From Enoplolaimus lenunculus (Eukaryota; Nematoda; Enoplea; Enoplida; Thoracostomopsidae), in the NCBI GenBank assembly GCA_030248215.1, contig JASANG010002536.1, forward strand, positions 84,916 to 148,915: DNA of 64,000 nucleotides, given 5' to 3'. How positions within the stretch are numbered: the first letter of the stretch is position 1; each line of letters starts with the position of its first letter. The notes beneath the pieces are model-generated. The model was not told where the DNA came from and searched no databases. It was given only the letters and a program-made list of their open reading frames with translations. Of the stretch, positions 21,219 through 32,920 are shown one piece after another. Made by a program: the position numbers and the translations under genes.

Positions 21219-24200
21219 ATGGCTGCATGTACATCGACCCACGAAGATTTCGTCCATTTTATGGAAAACAGCAGCATTCATGGCTTTCGAACTATCATTC
21301 AGTCCCGGTCCCGGCTTAAACGTTGGCTGTTTGCGTTTTCATTTGTTGTTTGTGTTGGATTTTTAGTTTACGGTTGCTATCAAATTGTGAAACAATTCAA
21401 GGAGCGTCCAGTTGCGACTTCGTATATAATTCAAGAAGCCAAAGATTTGCCTATACCTGACGTTACAATTTGCCCGTTCAACCGACTCGACAAAGATTAT
21501 TTGACTCGAGCGAATGTGTCAAGTGAATTGTCGAAATATATTGAATGGGCGTTTTTTATTGTTAATCCGAAGTATGATTTTAGCGATTTTGCCATTGGAC
21601 GCGACGTTGACGGTATGTTTTTAAAGACGTTTTTTCAGTCTTTTGTTGTATTAAATGGGTTTACTTCCTGCTTGACATCGGAAGAAATGTTTCGTCATTA
21701 AAACGTAGGCCCATGTTACTTTAAGGGGCGTCCAGGTTTCTGATGACTCTATGAAAGAGTAGGTTTAGATTCCGGATTATATTTTTTTGCTTAGACTTAG
21801 GCTTAGGTTTAGGCTTAGGGACTCGTTTTTGCTACGCTTAGACTTAGGCTTAGGCTTAGGAATACGCTTAATCTACTGTTACGCCCTTTAAAGTAACGTT
21901 GGCCAAAATGTGTATGCCAGTCTACAACATCACGTTTTCTGTTTTTTAAAGATTTCAGTGGCGACCCGCCGATTAGGCGTAGCTTCCACTTATTTCGCTC
22001 GGAGGACTTTCTTCACAACTTAGCTCTTACAAGTTCAATTCATAGCAGTAGGCTGGACGAATTAGTACCATGTACCCTTAATTCAAAACTATCGCACATT
22101 GAAACGCCTGTCATATGAAACAAATTGCGAATCATGCCCGTATTCTAAAATGTGCGTAGCATCTCTTATCGGGTTCATACACCCGGGTAATAATTAAACT
22201 GAACAATGAAAGTTTGAATTTTTTCCATTATAAAATTAATGTTATTCTACAGTTGTGCGCAGTTTAAGATTTTCTCAGCTGTCATCGTTCGCTTGTTTAG
22301 AGGCATTTAACTAACTGGTGAACAATGCTACACACAATTGAAAATACGGTTTTGGGCAATAGTTGCCGGCCATAATTTTGTATTTTGGGTATGGATCGGC
22401 TAAATTAGCAATATTTTCAGGCATGGCAAGACGTGAAGAAGAACTAACACACGTACTGACTGCGATGAATTTAACGTGGGATGATTTTTTAGAATTCGCA
22501 AGTTTAAAGTGTCGTGACGTAATTAAGCGTTGCATGCACGAATATATGCCCATCAATTGTTGTGCCCAAGCCAAAAATATAATGACCAGTTTAGGTCGTT
22601 GTTTTCGGCTCAAAGGTGCCCTTCAAGTCGGATCCGGGTTCGGCATGGGTCAAACGATCATGATTCAGTTGCCGATTGCGAAATTTTCACACGCTGAAAA
22701 TATGCTACTCAACGACGGGATTATGGTCAAACTGACAGAACCAGGGAAAGGCTATGAATTTGACGCAATGTTTATACCGCCTGGAGTGCATGCACTGCTT
22801 CAGCTGCGTGCAACAAAAATGGATTTTATGGATACCGGACGATATCGATGCCGTTCTGATGTGCCTTCAAATTATGCGCCCCTCTTATGCTATCATCAAT
22901 GCTTACTGGAACCGGTTAGCACCGGATGTGGATGCCGATATGTTGGACTGCCGGAAACGGAGCTCACTAAAACGCTACCTATATGTCGGCCTATTCAAGT
23001 CCTTCAATGTGCCTATAATTCAATTACTCAGCGGTTAATGAATGACTCGAAATATCCATCGAAATGTAGGGCTCGCTGTAGACCAAGGTGCGCTTACTGG
23101 CACTATCAAGCGACCGTGTCGTACTCGAAATACCCGTCCACAGCGGCAATTGAACGATACTTCAAAACAGACAGTACGCCACCTCCAAATGAACGCCGCC
23201 GTAAGCTGACAGCCGGAAGGACTAGACAGAGGAAGCCACGATATAATGCATACCGTGATCCGTATGAAACTGATTTGGTCGTTGAAGTTTATTTTGATAA
23301 GCTCGAATATACTACAATTAAGCATTTTCCATCGGTTACTCTCGATCAGTTTCTGGCTGATATTGGTAAGTTTTGCAAAGACTTGATGATTCCATAGACA
23401 TCAGTATGCAATTTACGAATTTTAACGTGGCCCAAAATGTAACAACGCACGTTGTCGGCGTATCCCACCTCATTTCTAATAGGCAGGTACATGTCGCTGG
23501 ATGCAAACCAAGTGAAAAAACTAAACAGATAAAAGAATAAAATCGATCAACTATACCCCACCGGAACAGTGGTTTGTGCGAAACTGCAACGCATGTCGCT
23601 TATCTTGTTTTGCACACGGAATGTTCCCAGTTGGATACTCTTGTTCATGCATGCATTATTTACTCTTGGTTGTGCCAAGAGCCCACAATGACCCTAAGAC
23701 AAGAGTATGCAACAACTTGCTTTTTCCACGGATCAAACTGTACCGGCATACGCTGAGTGTCAGCCCTACCCTAACGCAGCTCTGTGCGTGGAAATCGAGT
23801 TTTAGACATCTTAATTTTCAAAGAAGATAAACGGAGCACTTTTATATACTTTAGACCATCACAAATCTTTTGGTACGTCTACGCACTCATACCAAGCCCG
23901 AGTATGGGGTGAGGCAGCTCAAAGACGCAACGCGCTCTGAACACATTCCTGCACACCTAGAACATACATGATTGCATACTCTTGCAAAGAAACATTGTAT
24001 GCTCTTGGTTTTACCATAAGCAAATAATCAATCTTTTGACAAGAATATACAACGGGGTACATTCTATGTAGGAAAGAATGTATCCAGCGCGCGTTGCATT
24101 TTGCAATTACTGCACCACCATTATTGGAATATTATTCGTGTGTAAATATTGAAATTGAAATATAAGTTGCAGTCTATGGCAAACGAACAGGACTGTTTAG

Positions 24201-27200
24201 ATTTTATAAGATCTTTCTCCACAGATTAGACTACATTGAAGGTAATCTTGACACCATAAATTTGATGCGGGAGTAAAGCCATAACACAAGGTGCGCTGGG
24301 ATATTTGGTGTCGTTGAAAGTTTCGACTCGGGGTTTGTTGAAAAAAAAGACAACAATAAAAAATTAGTCCAGTTTATTTATTTACGAAAGAATATATAAC
24401 TTTCGATAAACAAAACTAGACTGATGCCAAGAAACTAGAATGTAGCAAAATCTTATTAAATCATTTCCGCATAGAGTATACTGCTATAAGCGGCACTGTC
24501 GCATACTAACTTGATGTTAGATCTCAGTTGAAATATAAATTAATCATGCATTAATGAGTTAAATTAGCTTCATCGCCCCGATGTCTGTGCTGGTCAGGAT
24601 TGGCTCTTTCCGGAAAAATGGAATCGACCAGAAAAAACGTTTTTCCGATTTTTCGAAAAAAGCCCAAAAACAGAAAAATTGAAAATCATGCACTTATGCT
24701 CCCACAGGTGCAAGAACGTTAATCCATGATATAGCATATGTCAGCTAAGGAAGGTGGCCGCAAACCTTGTCAGGTTGACCCAAGCCAAAAACCTGGTAAC
24801 AGGATTTGTAGTTTTATTGAAATATAAAATTTAAATTAACCAGAAGTCAGGTTTGAAACTAAACGCGGCAAATATTCGCCATAAATGTTGCATCATAGAG
24901 AAACAGCAATGTCACAAGTAGATATAGTAATCATTTTAACATTTTGTTTCGCATAATTTTCAACACCGTAGGGCTGCTGGGTCGAGAAAAGAAACAAATT
25001 TTATTCCCCTGCGTCCGCCTTTTAAGAGCCACCGTAGCCTTAGGGAAGTACCGTTCCGTTCACAAAAACACCAGGAACTTAGCTGGGACTTCATTTCGGA
25101 AGGGGATGAGAATCAAGCTGCGTTTTCCTGGTCTTTCTAGAAACTAAAGAAAGGGATGTATCCCCTATTTCTTCTACTGGCGGATCGAAGGATGGTCACT
25201 CCGACCTGGGTGCTCACAATCAAGTCCCGCTGGCTTCTTTCGGAAGGGGATGAGAATCAAGCTGCGTTTTCCTGGTCTTTCTAGAAACTAAAGAAAGGGA
25301 TGTATCCCCTATTTCTTCTACTGGCGGATCGAAGGATGGTCACTCCGACCTGGGTGCTCAACAGGAATCAAAGTCAAGATTATGTAGGTATTAAAGTTTT
25401 GCACTCACATGGCGATTGGCTGCTGACTCGTCTCTCTTGGTAGTGTTTCCACTTTCCACTATTGTACCTGGTGTGGCCCCCATATTAGAATTTCTTGGAT
25501 CCGCTACTGATTTCTCTCTTTGATAGACCAATCACATTTGACTGTTTGTACAGACACAATACCGTTAACTAATCAGAGCTGGTCTTACATCACTGTTTAT
25601 TTGCTACATCTTACAATCGCTATGTGCCCTAGGCCAAACTGCTATTTGCTCCCCATAGCACATTGGCGTAGGCCAATTGGTTATTGGCCTGAATAGCAGA
25701 TAGGCGTACGACATCTATGTCGTGTGCGCCTCAAACGCAAGTATCTCACTGGCTGCTATGAAGACAAGCAAGAAATTGTGGTGTTACTATATATTTAATC
25801 AAACAGGTATTAAAACTCAGTAAAGCAGGTTTCACGATGATGGGAGAATGAGAAATCCAATTTCTCACGATGTTTCGAGATGTCTTGTGGCTGTTTGCGG
25901 GTGATCTACTGAGACTAATAATATAGTTTTTCCGATTTTTCCATGCCCTCGGAAAAAACAGAAAAAACGGAAAAACAGTTCTTCCTTAGTTTTTCCCCAT
26001 GCCCAACGCTAGTACTGGTTATGTCTTCATACTATCGCTTTGAATCATCAATATTTGGCTCTACCGACCGCTAAAAGGCCTCTGTGTTCTAGGTTTTTTA
26101 TTTCCAGGTGGTCAAATGAGTCTTTGGCTAGGCGCATCGATATTATCGCTCATTCATCTTGTCGTATTCTTGACGTTTGGTTCAAATCCGAACACCAACT
26201 GCGAACGTTGTGTTTCGTGCTGTGCTACGCAAGTCACAGAACGCCGACGGAGTCGAGCGGCATCCAGCGGCGCAGATTACATCAATCACGGCCATATTCG
26301 TCATGGGTCGGCATCTTGTTCGCCAGTCAGGCTCCGTTCTGCATTTAGCGATAGGAGCCATGCCGACTGGGACTTCATGGAACAACGTCCATTTAAGCTT
26401 GACCCACCTACTAGTGCTCATTATACGCGTTGCTCATGCGTACCTCAAGTGCATTCCAATTATATACCAGATCCCACCAATGAGCACCTCTTTATATCGG
26501 CAGTCCCGGAGCCTGGCTGCACGCCACCAAAGCTTCGTCAAAAAGTTGGCCGATCCGTATCAGATGGCCGACAAAGATCCGGGCCTGGTCGCAGAAATCA
26601 GGCCGGTTGTCGGAGTTGCTGTCACCAGATTACTACGAACCACCCGTCTTCAAACTGGTGTCCTTCTGTAAGACCCTTGGCATACTTGGGTTCTGAAGGG
26701 ATTTCACTTCGCCAACGTCATTCAATGATGGCTGGTCCGCTTCCATCTGATACCCTGTGTATCCCTGGACGAAATCATTGTGCAACGCATAGTTTGATGT
26801 TTCCAAGTTCTGAAGACCGTAGCAATAGTGCTGGAGCGCGAAGTTTACTAAACGGCCAACCATTTTGGGCTGTAGATACTGCTACAAGGCAGTTAGACGG
26901 AATTGATGATAGGCCCCTTAAACCAAGAACTAACCCACATGCAAGTAGATCAACGCTTGTTTGGGTTCCACGAGATCTACGAGGGTCGTCACAGCTCGAA
27001 GATGTGGGTATTCATAATGCTTCTGAATCTCACACCAATTCCAGCGAAATCAACATATTGGGCGATAAAACTTTAACGAACAACTACAGTTATCTAAAAC
27101 GACCAGATAGCAAAGCCGAAGAAAATGTAAATGTTCAACCACCAATCCAACAGGCCAACATGAACGTATCAGACCTGTCGGCGAATACCAAAGCAACTCT

Positions 27201-27555
27201 CCAAGCTTGCAACTCGTCCAATATAAAATACTTAGAGCTAACTCCAAACACCAATAGTATTAGCTTGTCAAGCGCTCAAGAACTTGCTATATCATCTCAA
27301 GTAAAATCGGATTCTTCACAATCGAAATCTGAACAAACGTCTCACGGTGGTCTCAAGACATCTGAAGCTAGTGCTGATGCGGCTACTAGTGATCCTCCAC
27401 CGTATGAACCACCTCAAGGTTGTGTCGATTTTGACGCTGGTCGATTTATAGACGACAGCGAAGATACTGGATCGTTAGCAGCGACAGCAACAACAGCAAC
27501 AATCAAAGATGATGATTTCGATGAAGACTGCAGCGAAATGGTTACATTTCTGTGA
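21219..27555 (+). CDS. DEG/ENaC family sodium channel subunit, four exons
   Basis: The gene encodes a subunit of an amiloride-sensitive-type (degenerin/ENaC/ASIC) cation channel of the plasma membrane. Proposed exons are 21219-21612, 21952-22047 (or to 22071), 22421-23365 and 26108-27555. All introns are phase 1 and the total is 961 codons (969 with the alternative donor). Exon 1 has the gating His-Gly (residues 21-22), a first membrane helix (about 36-53) and the post-helix motif PIPDVTICPFN. Exon 3 carries the cysteine-rich ectodomain, ending with the C.C...C pattern and HYQATVSYSKYP. The exon 3/4 junction recreates DIGG, followed by LWLGASILSL with the G-A-S selectivity filter and the second helix. 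A cytoplasmic tail of about 450 residues follows and contains PPPY. A 40-residue basic insert precedes the last ectodomain strand. The family is certain; exon 2 limits are the weak point. Confidence 0.88.
21613..21951 (+). other. intron 1 of the DEG/ENaC gene
   Basis: Donor G|GTATGT after the codons for DVD and acceptor TTTTTTAAAG|ATTTCAG. With this acceptor the phase-1 codon is completed and the frame reads on into PPIRRSFHLFRSEDF, which fits the ectodomain. The nearby TTTCAG at 21957 would put the exon in a frame with an early stop. A complete hAT-like MITE fills most of the intron. Confidence 0.7.
21708..21904 (-). mobile_element. hAT-like MITE with two TTAGGC arrays inside intron 1
   Basis: The ends GGCCCATGTTACTTTAAGGG and (inverted) GGCCAACGTTACTTTAAAGG are well kept. 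Flanks AAAACGTA and AAAATGTG match at 6/8. The interior has TTAGGC-type hexamers at about 21790-21825 and 21838-21862, the clearest such arrays in the window. Confidence 0.8.
22048..22420 (+). other. intron 2 of the DEG/ENaC gene
   Basis: The acceptor ATATTTTCAG|GC at 22420 is strong. The donor is uncertain: GTAGGC at 22048 and GTACCC at 22072 both keep phase 1 and the open frame closes at about 22118, so the donor must lie before that. The intron includes a truncated end of the TATTCTAAAATGTG MITE family from about 22137. Confidence 0.5.
24590..26020. mobile_element. possible TIR transposon in intron 3
   Basis: The left part (24600-24680) has GGAAAAATGG and TTTTTCCGATTTTTCG. The right part (25925-26015) has the inverse-type TTTTTCCGATTTTTCC, AACGGAAAAACAG and an end TGCCCAACGCTAGTACTGG that resembles the inverse of the left CTGTGCTGGTCAGGATTGGC. 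No transposase frame lies between. The limits are approximate. Confidence 0.4.
25095..25361. repeat. tandem duplication, period 144 bp
   Basis: A segment beginning CGGAAGGGGATGAGAATC and ending GACCTGGGTGCTCA occurs at 25097-25217 and again at 25241-25361 without visible difference, separated by about 22 bp of spacer. Near-identity suggests a recent duplication. Confidence 0.8.
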
Positions 27556-27949
27556 TATTTCAAGTTTCGTTCGGTTACAATTATTAAAATTGATTAAGAT
27601 TAAAGGGGTATTATTTCATAGCTGAAAATCGGTTAAAATTGTACGTTTTCAGCGTAGTATGATTGTGAAAATTATAGAGTATCAAAAGATATCTGGATTT
27701 TAAAATATCCTATGAACATCATTAGTAAGATGATGATTAAATGTGAAAATCCCCCAACACAGAATTGCTGCACTGAGTGTGTATGGTTTGTTAGCTACTG
27801 TTTGTTAGGAATCGTGTCAAAAATAAAACGCTATTTTAAACGATTTTTACGTTTCAATCAGCAAAATGCTTACGGAACAAAACGCTATTATGTAAATACT
27901 TTTTAGTGCGATCAAAGCGTTATTTTACCATCAATATAATAGCGGCAAT
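27556..27949. other. 3' flank of the DEG/ENaC gene
   Basis: AT-rich, no further exon is visible. It probably includes the 3' untranslated region. Confidence 0.4.
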
Positions 27950-28471
27950 TTGCGCTTTCGGTTGTAGACGTCTAACAGCGCATATTGGTTGTAGTGAAAT
28001 TCAGAACCACAATATAGAGATATTGATTTTAGTTTATAGTCGACAAACAAATTTTATTCAAATTAATAAAAAAATTTAATATTTTTTTACAGAGTTTACG
28101 GCTTCTGTGCGATTACCAAAAATATATTAACAAGCAATTTAATTCGAGCATTTTTATATGTTGGTCGCAGAAGCGAAACGAGAATGCATATAACGCTTTT
28201 AGCTCATGTTGCGTAACAATTATTGCACTTTTTAGCACTGCCCAACGAGGTTAAACGTTAACATTTTCGTATATTTCATAGAGACAACAAAACATATCGG
28301 ACCGAAGATCATCCGTAGCTCTCAATATAGAATACCACTTTTGAAAGAATGTCATAGGTTTTATAATTTTAGATTTGTAAGCGTACACATAAATATAAAA
28401 TTAACCAGAACGACTCGGTTTTCAAAATCAACTAAACGCAATTGTTACCAATTTCTGCTATAAAAGAATTC

Positions 28472-28655
28472 GGCAATGCATAGAACAGGGCCGTAACAGT
28501 AGAATAAGCATATTCCCAAAAACGTAAGCATAAGCCTAAGCGTAAGAACGGGCTTATGCCTAAGCCTTAGGCTTAACCAAAACAAAAAATAGTCTAACGT
28601 TTAAGTTTACTTTGCAGTCCCAGAGAAAAATGTTCCATCCCTGATCACATGGTCC
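28472..28655 (+). mobile_element. hAT-like MITE downstream of gene copy A
   Basis: Flanks AAGAATTC and AAGAATTG match at 7/8. The ends are GGCAATGCATAGAACAGGG and ATCACATGGTCC, with AAGCCTAAG hexamers inside. The same insertion is present in copies B and C, so it predates the triplication. Confidence 0.75.
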
Positions 28656-28749
28656 AAGAATTGTTTTAAAAATTTCACGCAATTGTGATGTTTGGATATT
28701 CACAAACAAACGTTTAATATGGCTGTTTATCAATGTTTAATGGGAACAT

Positions 28750-30056
28750 TTAAACGTCAAACCAGTTGATTTCATATTCAGCGCGCATTTGCGACAATTT
28801 AAATAACAAATGCCGTTTGAGTTGAACAAAAATCGGAATGAAAGTTCCAAAACCTATTGAAACCGCTAAAAATGCAAGACCGGCGGCAAACACTTTATTC
28901 ACACAATCCGAACATCGTTCTAAATATTCCGAGTTACAGAATCGTCTGCGGGCATCGAGACTAACGCCAGCATTCGACAAATACTTCAAAACTTTCAAAT
29001 TCCAAGCCTCAATTTCTTCAATTGTTCGATTTCTACCAATTATGACGCCTTTGGTTATTCCAGGACCTACGCATATTTTCTCTGAAAAATCTCCAAACAT
29101 CACCAAACAGCATCCTGTTGCTAGAAAACCAGCCGCAATTACCATGGTAACCAAGTGAGGAATGATAAATCTTGGTCGCATTAATAGTATTCCACCAAGC
29201 GCAAATCCAGATGAAATAAGAAGCATTACGGGATAGCAGAAGTATACCATTGAAACGAACAAAATGTAGGGCATCGACAAACTCCATTTATGTCGTTGTA
29301 TTATAATTCCAGCGAAAGACAATGCACCACAGCTTATAGTTTGAATGCAGCAAACTGCAGCAGCAAGCGTAGTTATGTTGTTTACGATCAAGTGCCATAC
29401 TGGGGTAATTTTTAAATTTCTGGAACCAAAAGATTATCAAAATGCAGTAACGATACTACATTCGCAACCGGTGTTCAAATTTTAAGTTTGTTCGAAGTAA
29501 ACGTTTCAAAAAGGCAAGGGTGCATCCGGAATTATAAAATACTGGACCGGGAAGGTTAAAAATACCGGAACCTGCGCACAAAAATACTTGTTACCGAAAA
29601 ATTCATTTTAAAGCCATTTTTTATTGAAATCCTTTTTGTTAAACACATCACTTTTAGAATGCTAAAATCCTGAAACAAATGCAGTATCTAAGAGCCGTAT
29701 GATAAATTATGGAGTATGCTACAAATTAAAATTTCTGGCAATACACGCTCGGGCAATTTTAGAACAATATATAATAGGGTATGCAATTTTTTAAAATTAC
29801 GAATTTGAAAATTTTTCCATACGTAAATACCGGAAAATATTCCGGTTAAAATATCCGGATTTATTGCCAGAACAGAATAGTTAGCTAATACAAATCGCAA
29901 GTGCTGTAAATTTTAAACAGGATTTGAGCAGAACTTTGTTCATTTTCAGTTGTTTCAGCCGATATAATACACAGCACATTGACAATCCATTAAAGTTGTA
30001 ACCTACCTGATACCAGGGTTGGCTTCTTTGATATTCTCCAAAACAGGGCGCACCAT
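28750..30056 (-). CDS. four-transmembrane-helix protein, copy A (intact)
   Basis: Two exons on the minus strand: 30056-30007 (50 nt from ATG, codons MVRPVLENIKEANPGI) with donor CAG|GTAGGT, and 29419-28750 after acceptor TTCCAG. The join is phase 2, makes RNLKITPVWH and leaves one open frame of 239 residues. Four hydrophobic helices are visible, at roughly residues 38-58, 69-98, 103-126 and 195-218. The loop between helices 3 and 4 is about 65 residues with one N-glycosylation site (NRT) and four cysteines (ICVG, FCNS, RCSDC). The layout is tetraspanin-like, but the Cys-Cys-Gly motif of that family is absent. I do not recognise the family and assign no function. Confidence 0.75.
29420..30006 (-). 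other. intron of the four-helix gene, copy A
   Basis: Strong donor and acceptor. It contains a TACCGG/CCGGTA-rich segment (about 29520-29870) that looks like a short inverted-repeat element and is shared by all three copies. Confidence 0.6.
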
Positions 30057-30655
30057 ATCTGAATTTAACTAATTTAAACACTTGTTTTCGTCAAAATTGT
30101 ATTCTATTTCACTATTTAAAAATCGCGTGTAATCGTGCAAACATCAGAATTTAAACTAGTTGGTATACATACATCTATGAAAGCTTTGACAGAAATCTGA
30201 CATGAAGTTCAGCTAAGCTCAAGAAAACATTATTTCAACGACGGTATCAATGCATGTGTTCGGAGTTCCGCTGTAGAACACTTCCCAAACAGTTTTTGCC
30301 GTTTTTCAATATGGTATAAAACTTCGATTTTAGACACAGACATCAGGGTTTTCGCTTATGCTTAAGACTTATACGTATATTTAAAATGGCGGAAGCGTAC
30401 ACGTGTCTGCATGTGTCACAGATGTTGAACTGATTTCCAGCAAATGTAAACTACTCGGCCATGACACGTTATCGTTGGAATACCATAAACCACTAGTTTA
30501 TGATTAATTCCGCATAGTTTCTGGCTCAGTGATTAGGTTAGGCTTAGGTTTAGGTCTTATCAAATTACACATTTATAAATTAAAAGTTACGTGTTACCAA
30601 AATTTAGTTGGTTTAACCTTTGGAAACATGTTTTTTTCAGCGTCGCGTATTTGTA

Positions 30656-31085
30656 TACTGTAGTGAACCGAATAAGAGGGAGACTGATATTTATTTGGCC
30701 TCTCCAGAGAACACCACCCTTGTTATTCGGTTCCGGACTGTTATTTATTTTTAACCCACTCTCCGCCGCCCTTCGTTACTGATATATATCCGGCACTGCA
30801 ATTATCCTTTGAATTAAACGTTTACTTGTTTTGTGTCAATAGCTTGAGCGATAATACAAGGTTATACTTAGGAATGTACTTTCAAAATTTACGTATGCTT
30901 TAAAGCTTCGAACTCCAATTATTTGGTCCCGGAGTCATTTATATGCTACAATTATGGTTAATTGACATATATGGAGTCTAATTAGGGCTTATGGACTCTA
31001 TCTGCTTTTACGGAGTATTATTGGATAGGATAGTATTGGACTCAAAATGGGACCCCTCTTATTACCCTCTATTCGGGTAATAGGT
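30656..31085 (+). mobile_element. TA-flanked MITE (CTGTATTGACCCGAATAAG family) in copy A
   Basis: It starts TACTGTAGTGAACCGAATAA and ends near TTACCCTCTATTCGGG. The family is best kept at 49199-49646. The TA at both ends and a terminus containing CCCGAATAAGAGG suggest a Tc1/mariner-type (perhaps pogo-like) transposase in trans; this is inference. Confidence 0.65.
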
Positions 31086-31337
31086 TTGGGATTGAAAGAT
31101 AACGAGTTTTATGATGTTAACTGAGAGTGAAAATTATTTAAATTATAACTTGTGTAAAAACTGCAAAATGCGAATCAGTGATGATGCAACTCACTGACAT
31201 ATCTCATGAATTTTAGCTGCTGGATTTTAAGGTTAAAAATTTTCATAGTGAAATCTGGATTATACGGAAAAGTAGAAAGTAAGAATTATGTTGGAAAGAG
31301 TGTTGAGAATGAGAGAAAAAAAGAAAAAGTCTTAATT

Positions 31338-31447
31338 AGTATACTGCAAAAAATGGAGTGAATTGACTCTCTTGAATAGGCTGCGGGACTATAGAACTGA
31401 GTAATTAACTCCACCAGAGTGAAACACTCACATTTTTCAGGTGATAA
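31338..31447. mobile_element. short TIR MITE (ACTGCAAAAAATGG ends), copy A version
   Basis: Same element as at 38655-38772 in copy C, but this version lacks about a dozen single or double bases across 110 bp, including bases in both ends. Such loss-only differences look like uncorrected read errors. Confidence 0.55.
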
Positions 31448-31554
31448 GAAAAGGGAAGAGAGAGTGTAAAAAAAAAAGATTGATATTTATAAAAAATAAA
31501 CAGAGCCGTTTGATGTTTTATTCGTAATTTTGAAGTTATAAGTTTTTTATATTT

Positions 31555-31735
31555 TTGAGAAGATTGAGGAAAAAAAACAAAAAGGGGAAAGGGGAAGGAA
31601 AAAAAGGAAAGGGGGGAAGGGCAGAATAAACTTTAATTTTGTTACGGTTTTATGTCTTTTTTAGACATTTGTATACGTTTTTGGCGCATTTACAATGATA
31701 ATATTTTATGTAAAAACATCAATCAATAAGAGTGT
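31555..31735. other. turn-round between copies A and B, partly artefactual
   Basis: 31560-31620 is almost only A and G, with short homopolymer steps. In copy C the same place holds about 150 bp of ordinary sequence. 31640-31735 has no match in copy C. I read this as low-quality consensus at a fold-back point. Confidence 0.6.
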
Positions 31736-31932
31736 TGGAGGAAACTGAGTGAAAATTTTGTAACCTGTAAAATCCAGCAGCTAAAATTCATGAGATATGG
31801 TCAGAGTCAGAGTACGTGGCATCATCACTGATTCGGCATTTTGCAGTTTGTGTACACAAGTTATAATTTAAATAATTTTCACTCTCAGTTAACATCATAA
31901 AACTGTTATCTTGTCAATGCGGCCGAAACGCT

Positions 31933-32327
31933 TACTGTATTGACCGATAGGGGTGGGAATAAAGGGTCCATTTTGAGTCCGAATAATTGTAATCCGTATC
32001 CTTAAACTGTAAAAGGCAGATAGAGTCATAAGCCCTATGACTTATATGTAATTAACATAATTGTAGAATAATGTCCGGACCAGAATAATTGAGTTCGAAG
32101 CTTTAAAGATACGAATTTTGAAAGTAATTCCTAAGAAACTTGTATTACCTAAGCTATTGAACAAAACAGTAAACGTTTAATTAAGGAAATTGAGTGCATA
32201 TATATAGTAAGAAGGCGGCAGGAAGTGGGTTAAAAATAAATAAAGTCCGAACGAATAACGTAGGGAGGTGTTTCTGGAGAGGGCAAATAAATATCAGTCT
32301 CCCTACTTATTCGGTTACACTACAGTA
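31933..32327 (-). mobile_element. TA-flanked MITE in copy B
   Basis: Inverse of the element in copy A. Ends TACTGTATTGACCGATAGGG and TTATTCGGTTACACTACAGTA. Confidence 0.6.
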
Positions 32328-32920
32328 TACAAATACGCAACGCTGAAAAAAACATGGTTTCCAAAGGTTAAACCACTAAATGTTTGGTAACACGTAACTT
32401 TTAATTTATAAATGTGTAAATTATAAGACTAAACCTAACCTAACTTAATCACTGAGCCAGAAACTATGCGGAATTAATCATAAACTGGTGGTTTATGGTA
32501 TTCGAACGATAACGTGTTATGGCCGAGTAATTTACATTTGCTGGAAATCAGTTCAACATCTGTGATACATGCAGACACGTGTACGCTTCCGCCATTTTAA
32601 ATATACGTATAAGTCTTAAGCATAAGCGAAAACCCTGATGTCTGTGTCTAAAATCGAAGTTTTATACCATATTGAAAAACGGCAAAAACTGTTTGGGAAG
32701 TGTTCTACAGCGGAACTCCGAACACATGCATTGATACCGTCGTTGAAATAATGTTTTCTTGAGCTTAGCTGAACTTCATGTCAGATTTCTGTCAAAGCTT
32801 TCATAGATGTATACCAACTAGTTTAAATTCTGATGTTTGCACGATTACACGCGATTTTTAAATAGTGAAATAGAATACAATTTTGACGAAAACAAGTGTT
32901 TAAATTAGTTAAATTCAGAT

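Larger units (their letters stand above)
23366..26107 (+). other. intron 3 of the DEG/ENaC gene (2.7 kb)
   Basis: Donor ATTG|GTAAGT and acceptor TTTATTTCCAG|GTGG are strong, and joining them restores DIGGQ, the conserved pre-TM2 motif. The first 1.2 kb shows only unassigned sequence; the rest contains a likely transposon with an internal tandem duplication. Confidence 0.85.
27950..31640 (-). repeat. copy A of a three-fold ~3.5 kb repeat
   Basis: This unit carries the four-helix protein gene on the minus strand. It is followed by an inverted copy B (about 31740-35200) and a direct copy C (about 35525-39110). Near its right end (31080-31640) A lacks many single bases that C retains, and it finishes in a purine-only run at about 31560-31620 where C has ordinary sequence. 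Confidence 0.85.

Noticed and set aside
25180-25225. A tRNA-derived SINE from a TTCGATCC B-box-like motif on the minus strand
   Set aside because: The only A-box-like sequence is too close to it, about 20 nt.
31560-31625. A library adapter left at the A/B turn-round
   Set aside because: The purine-only sequence does not resemble an adapter I can recognise, so the artefact idea rests on the other evidence.
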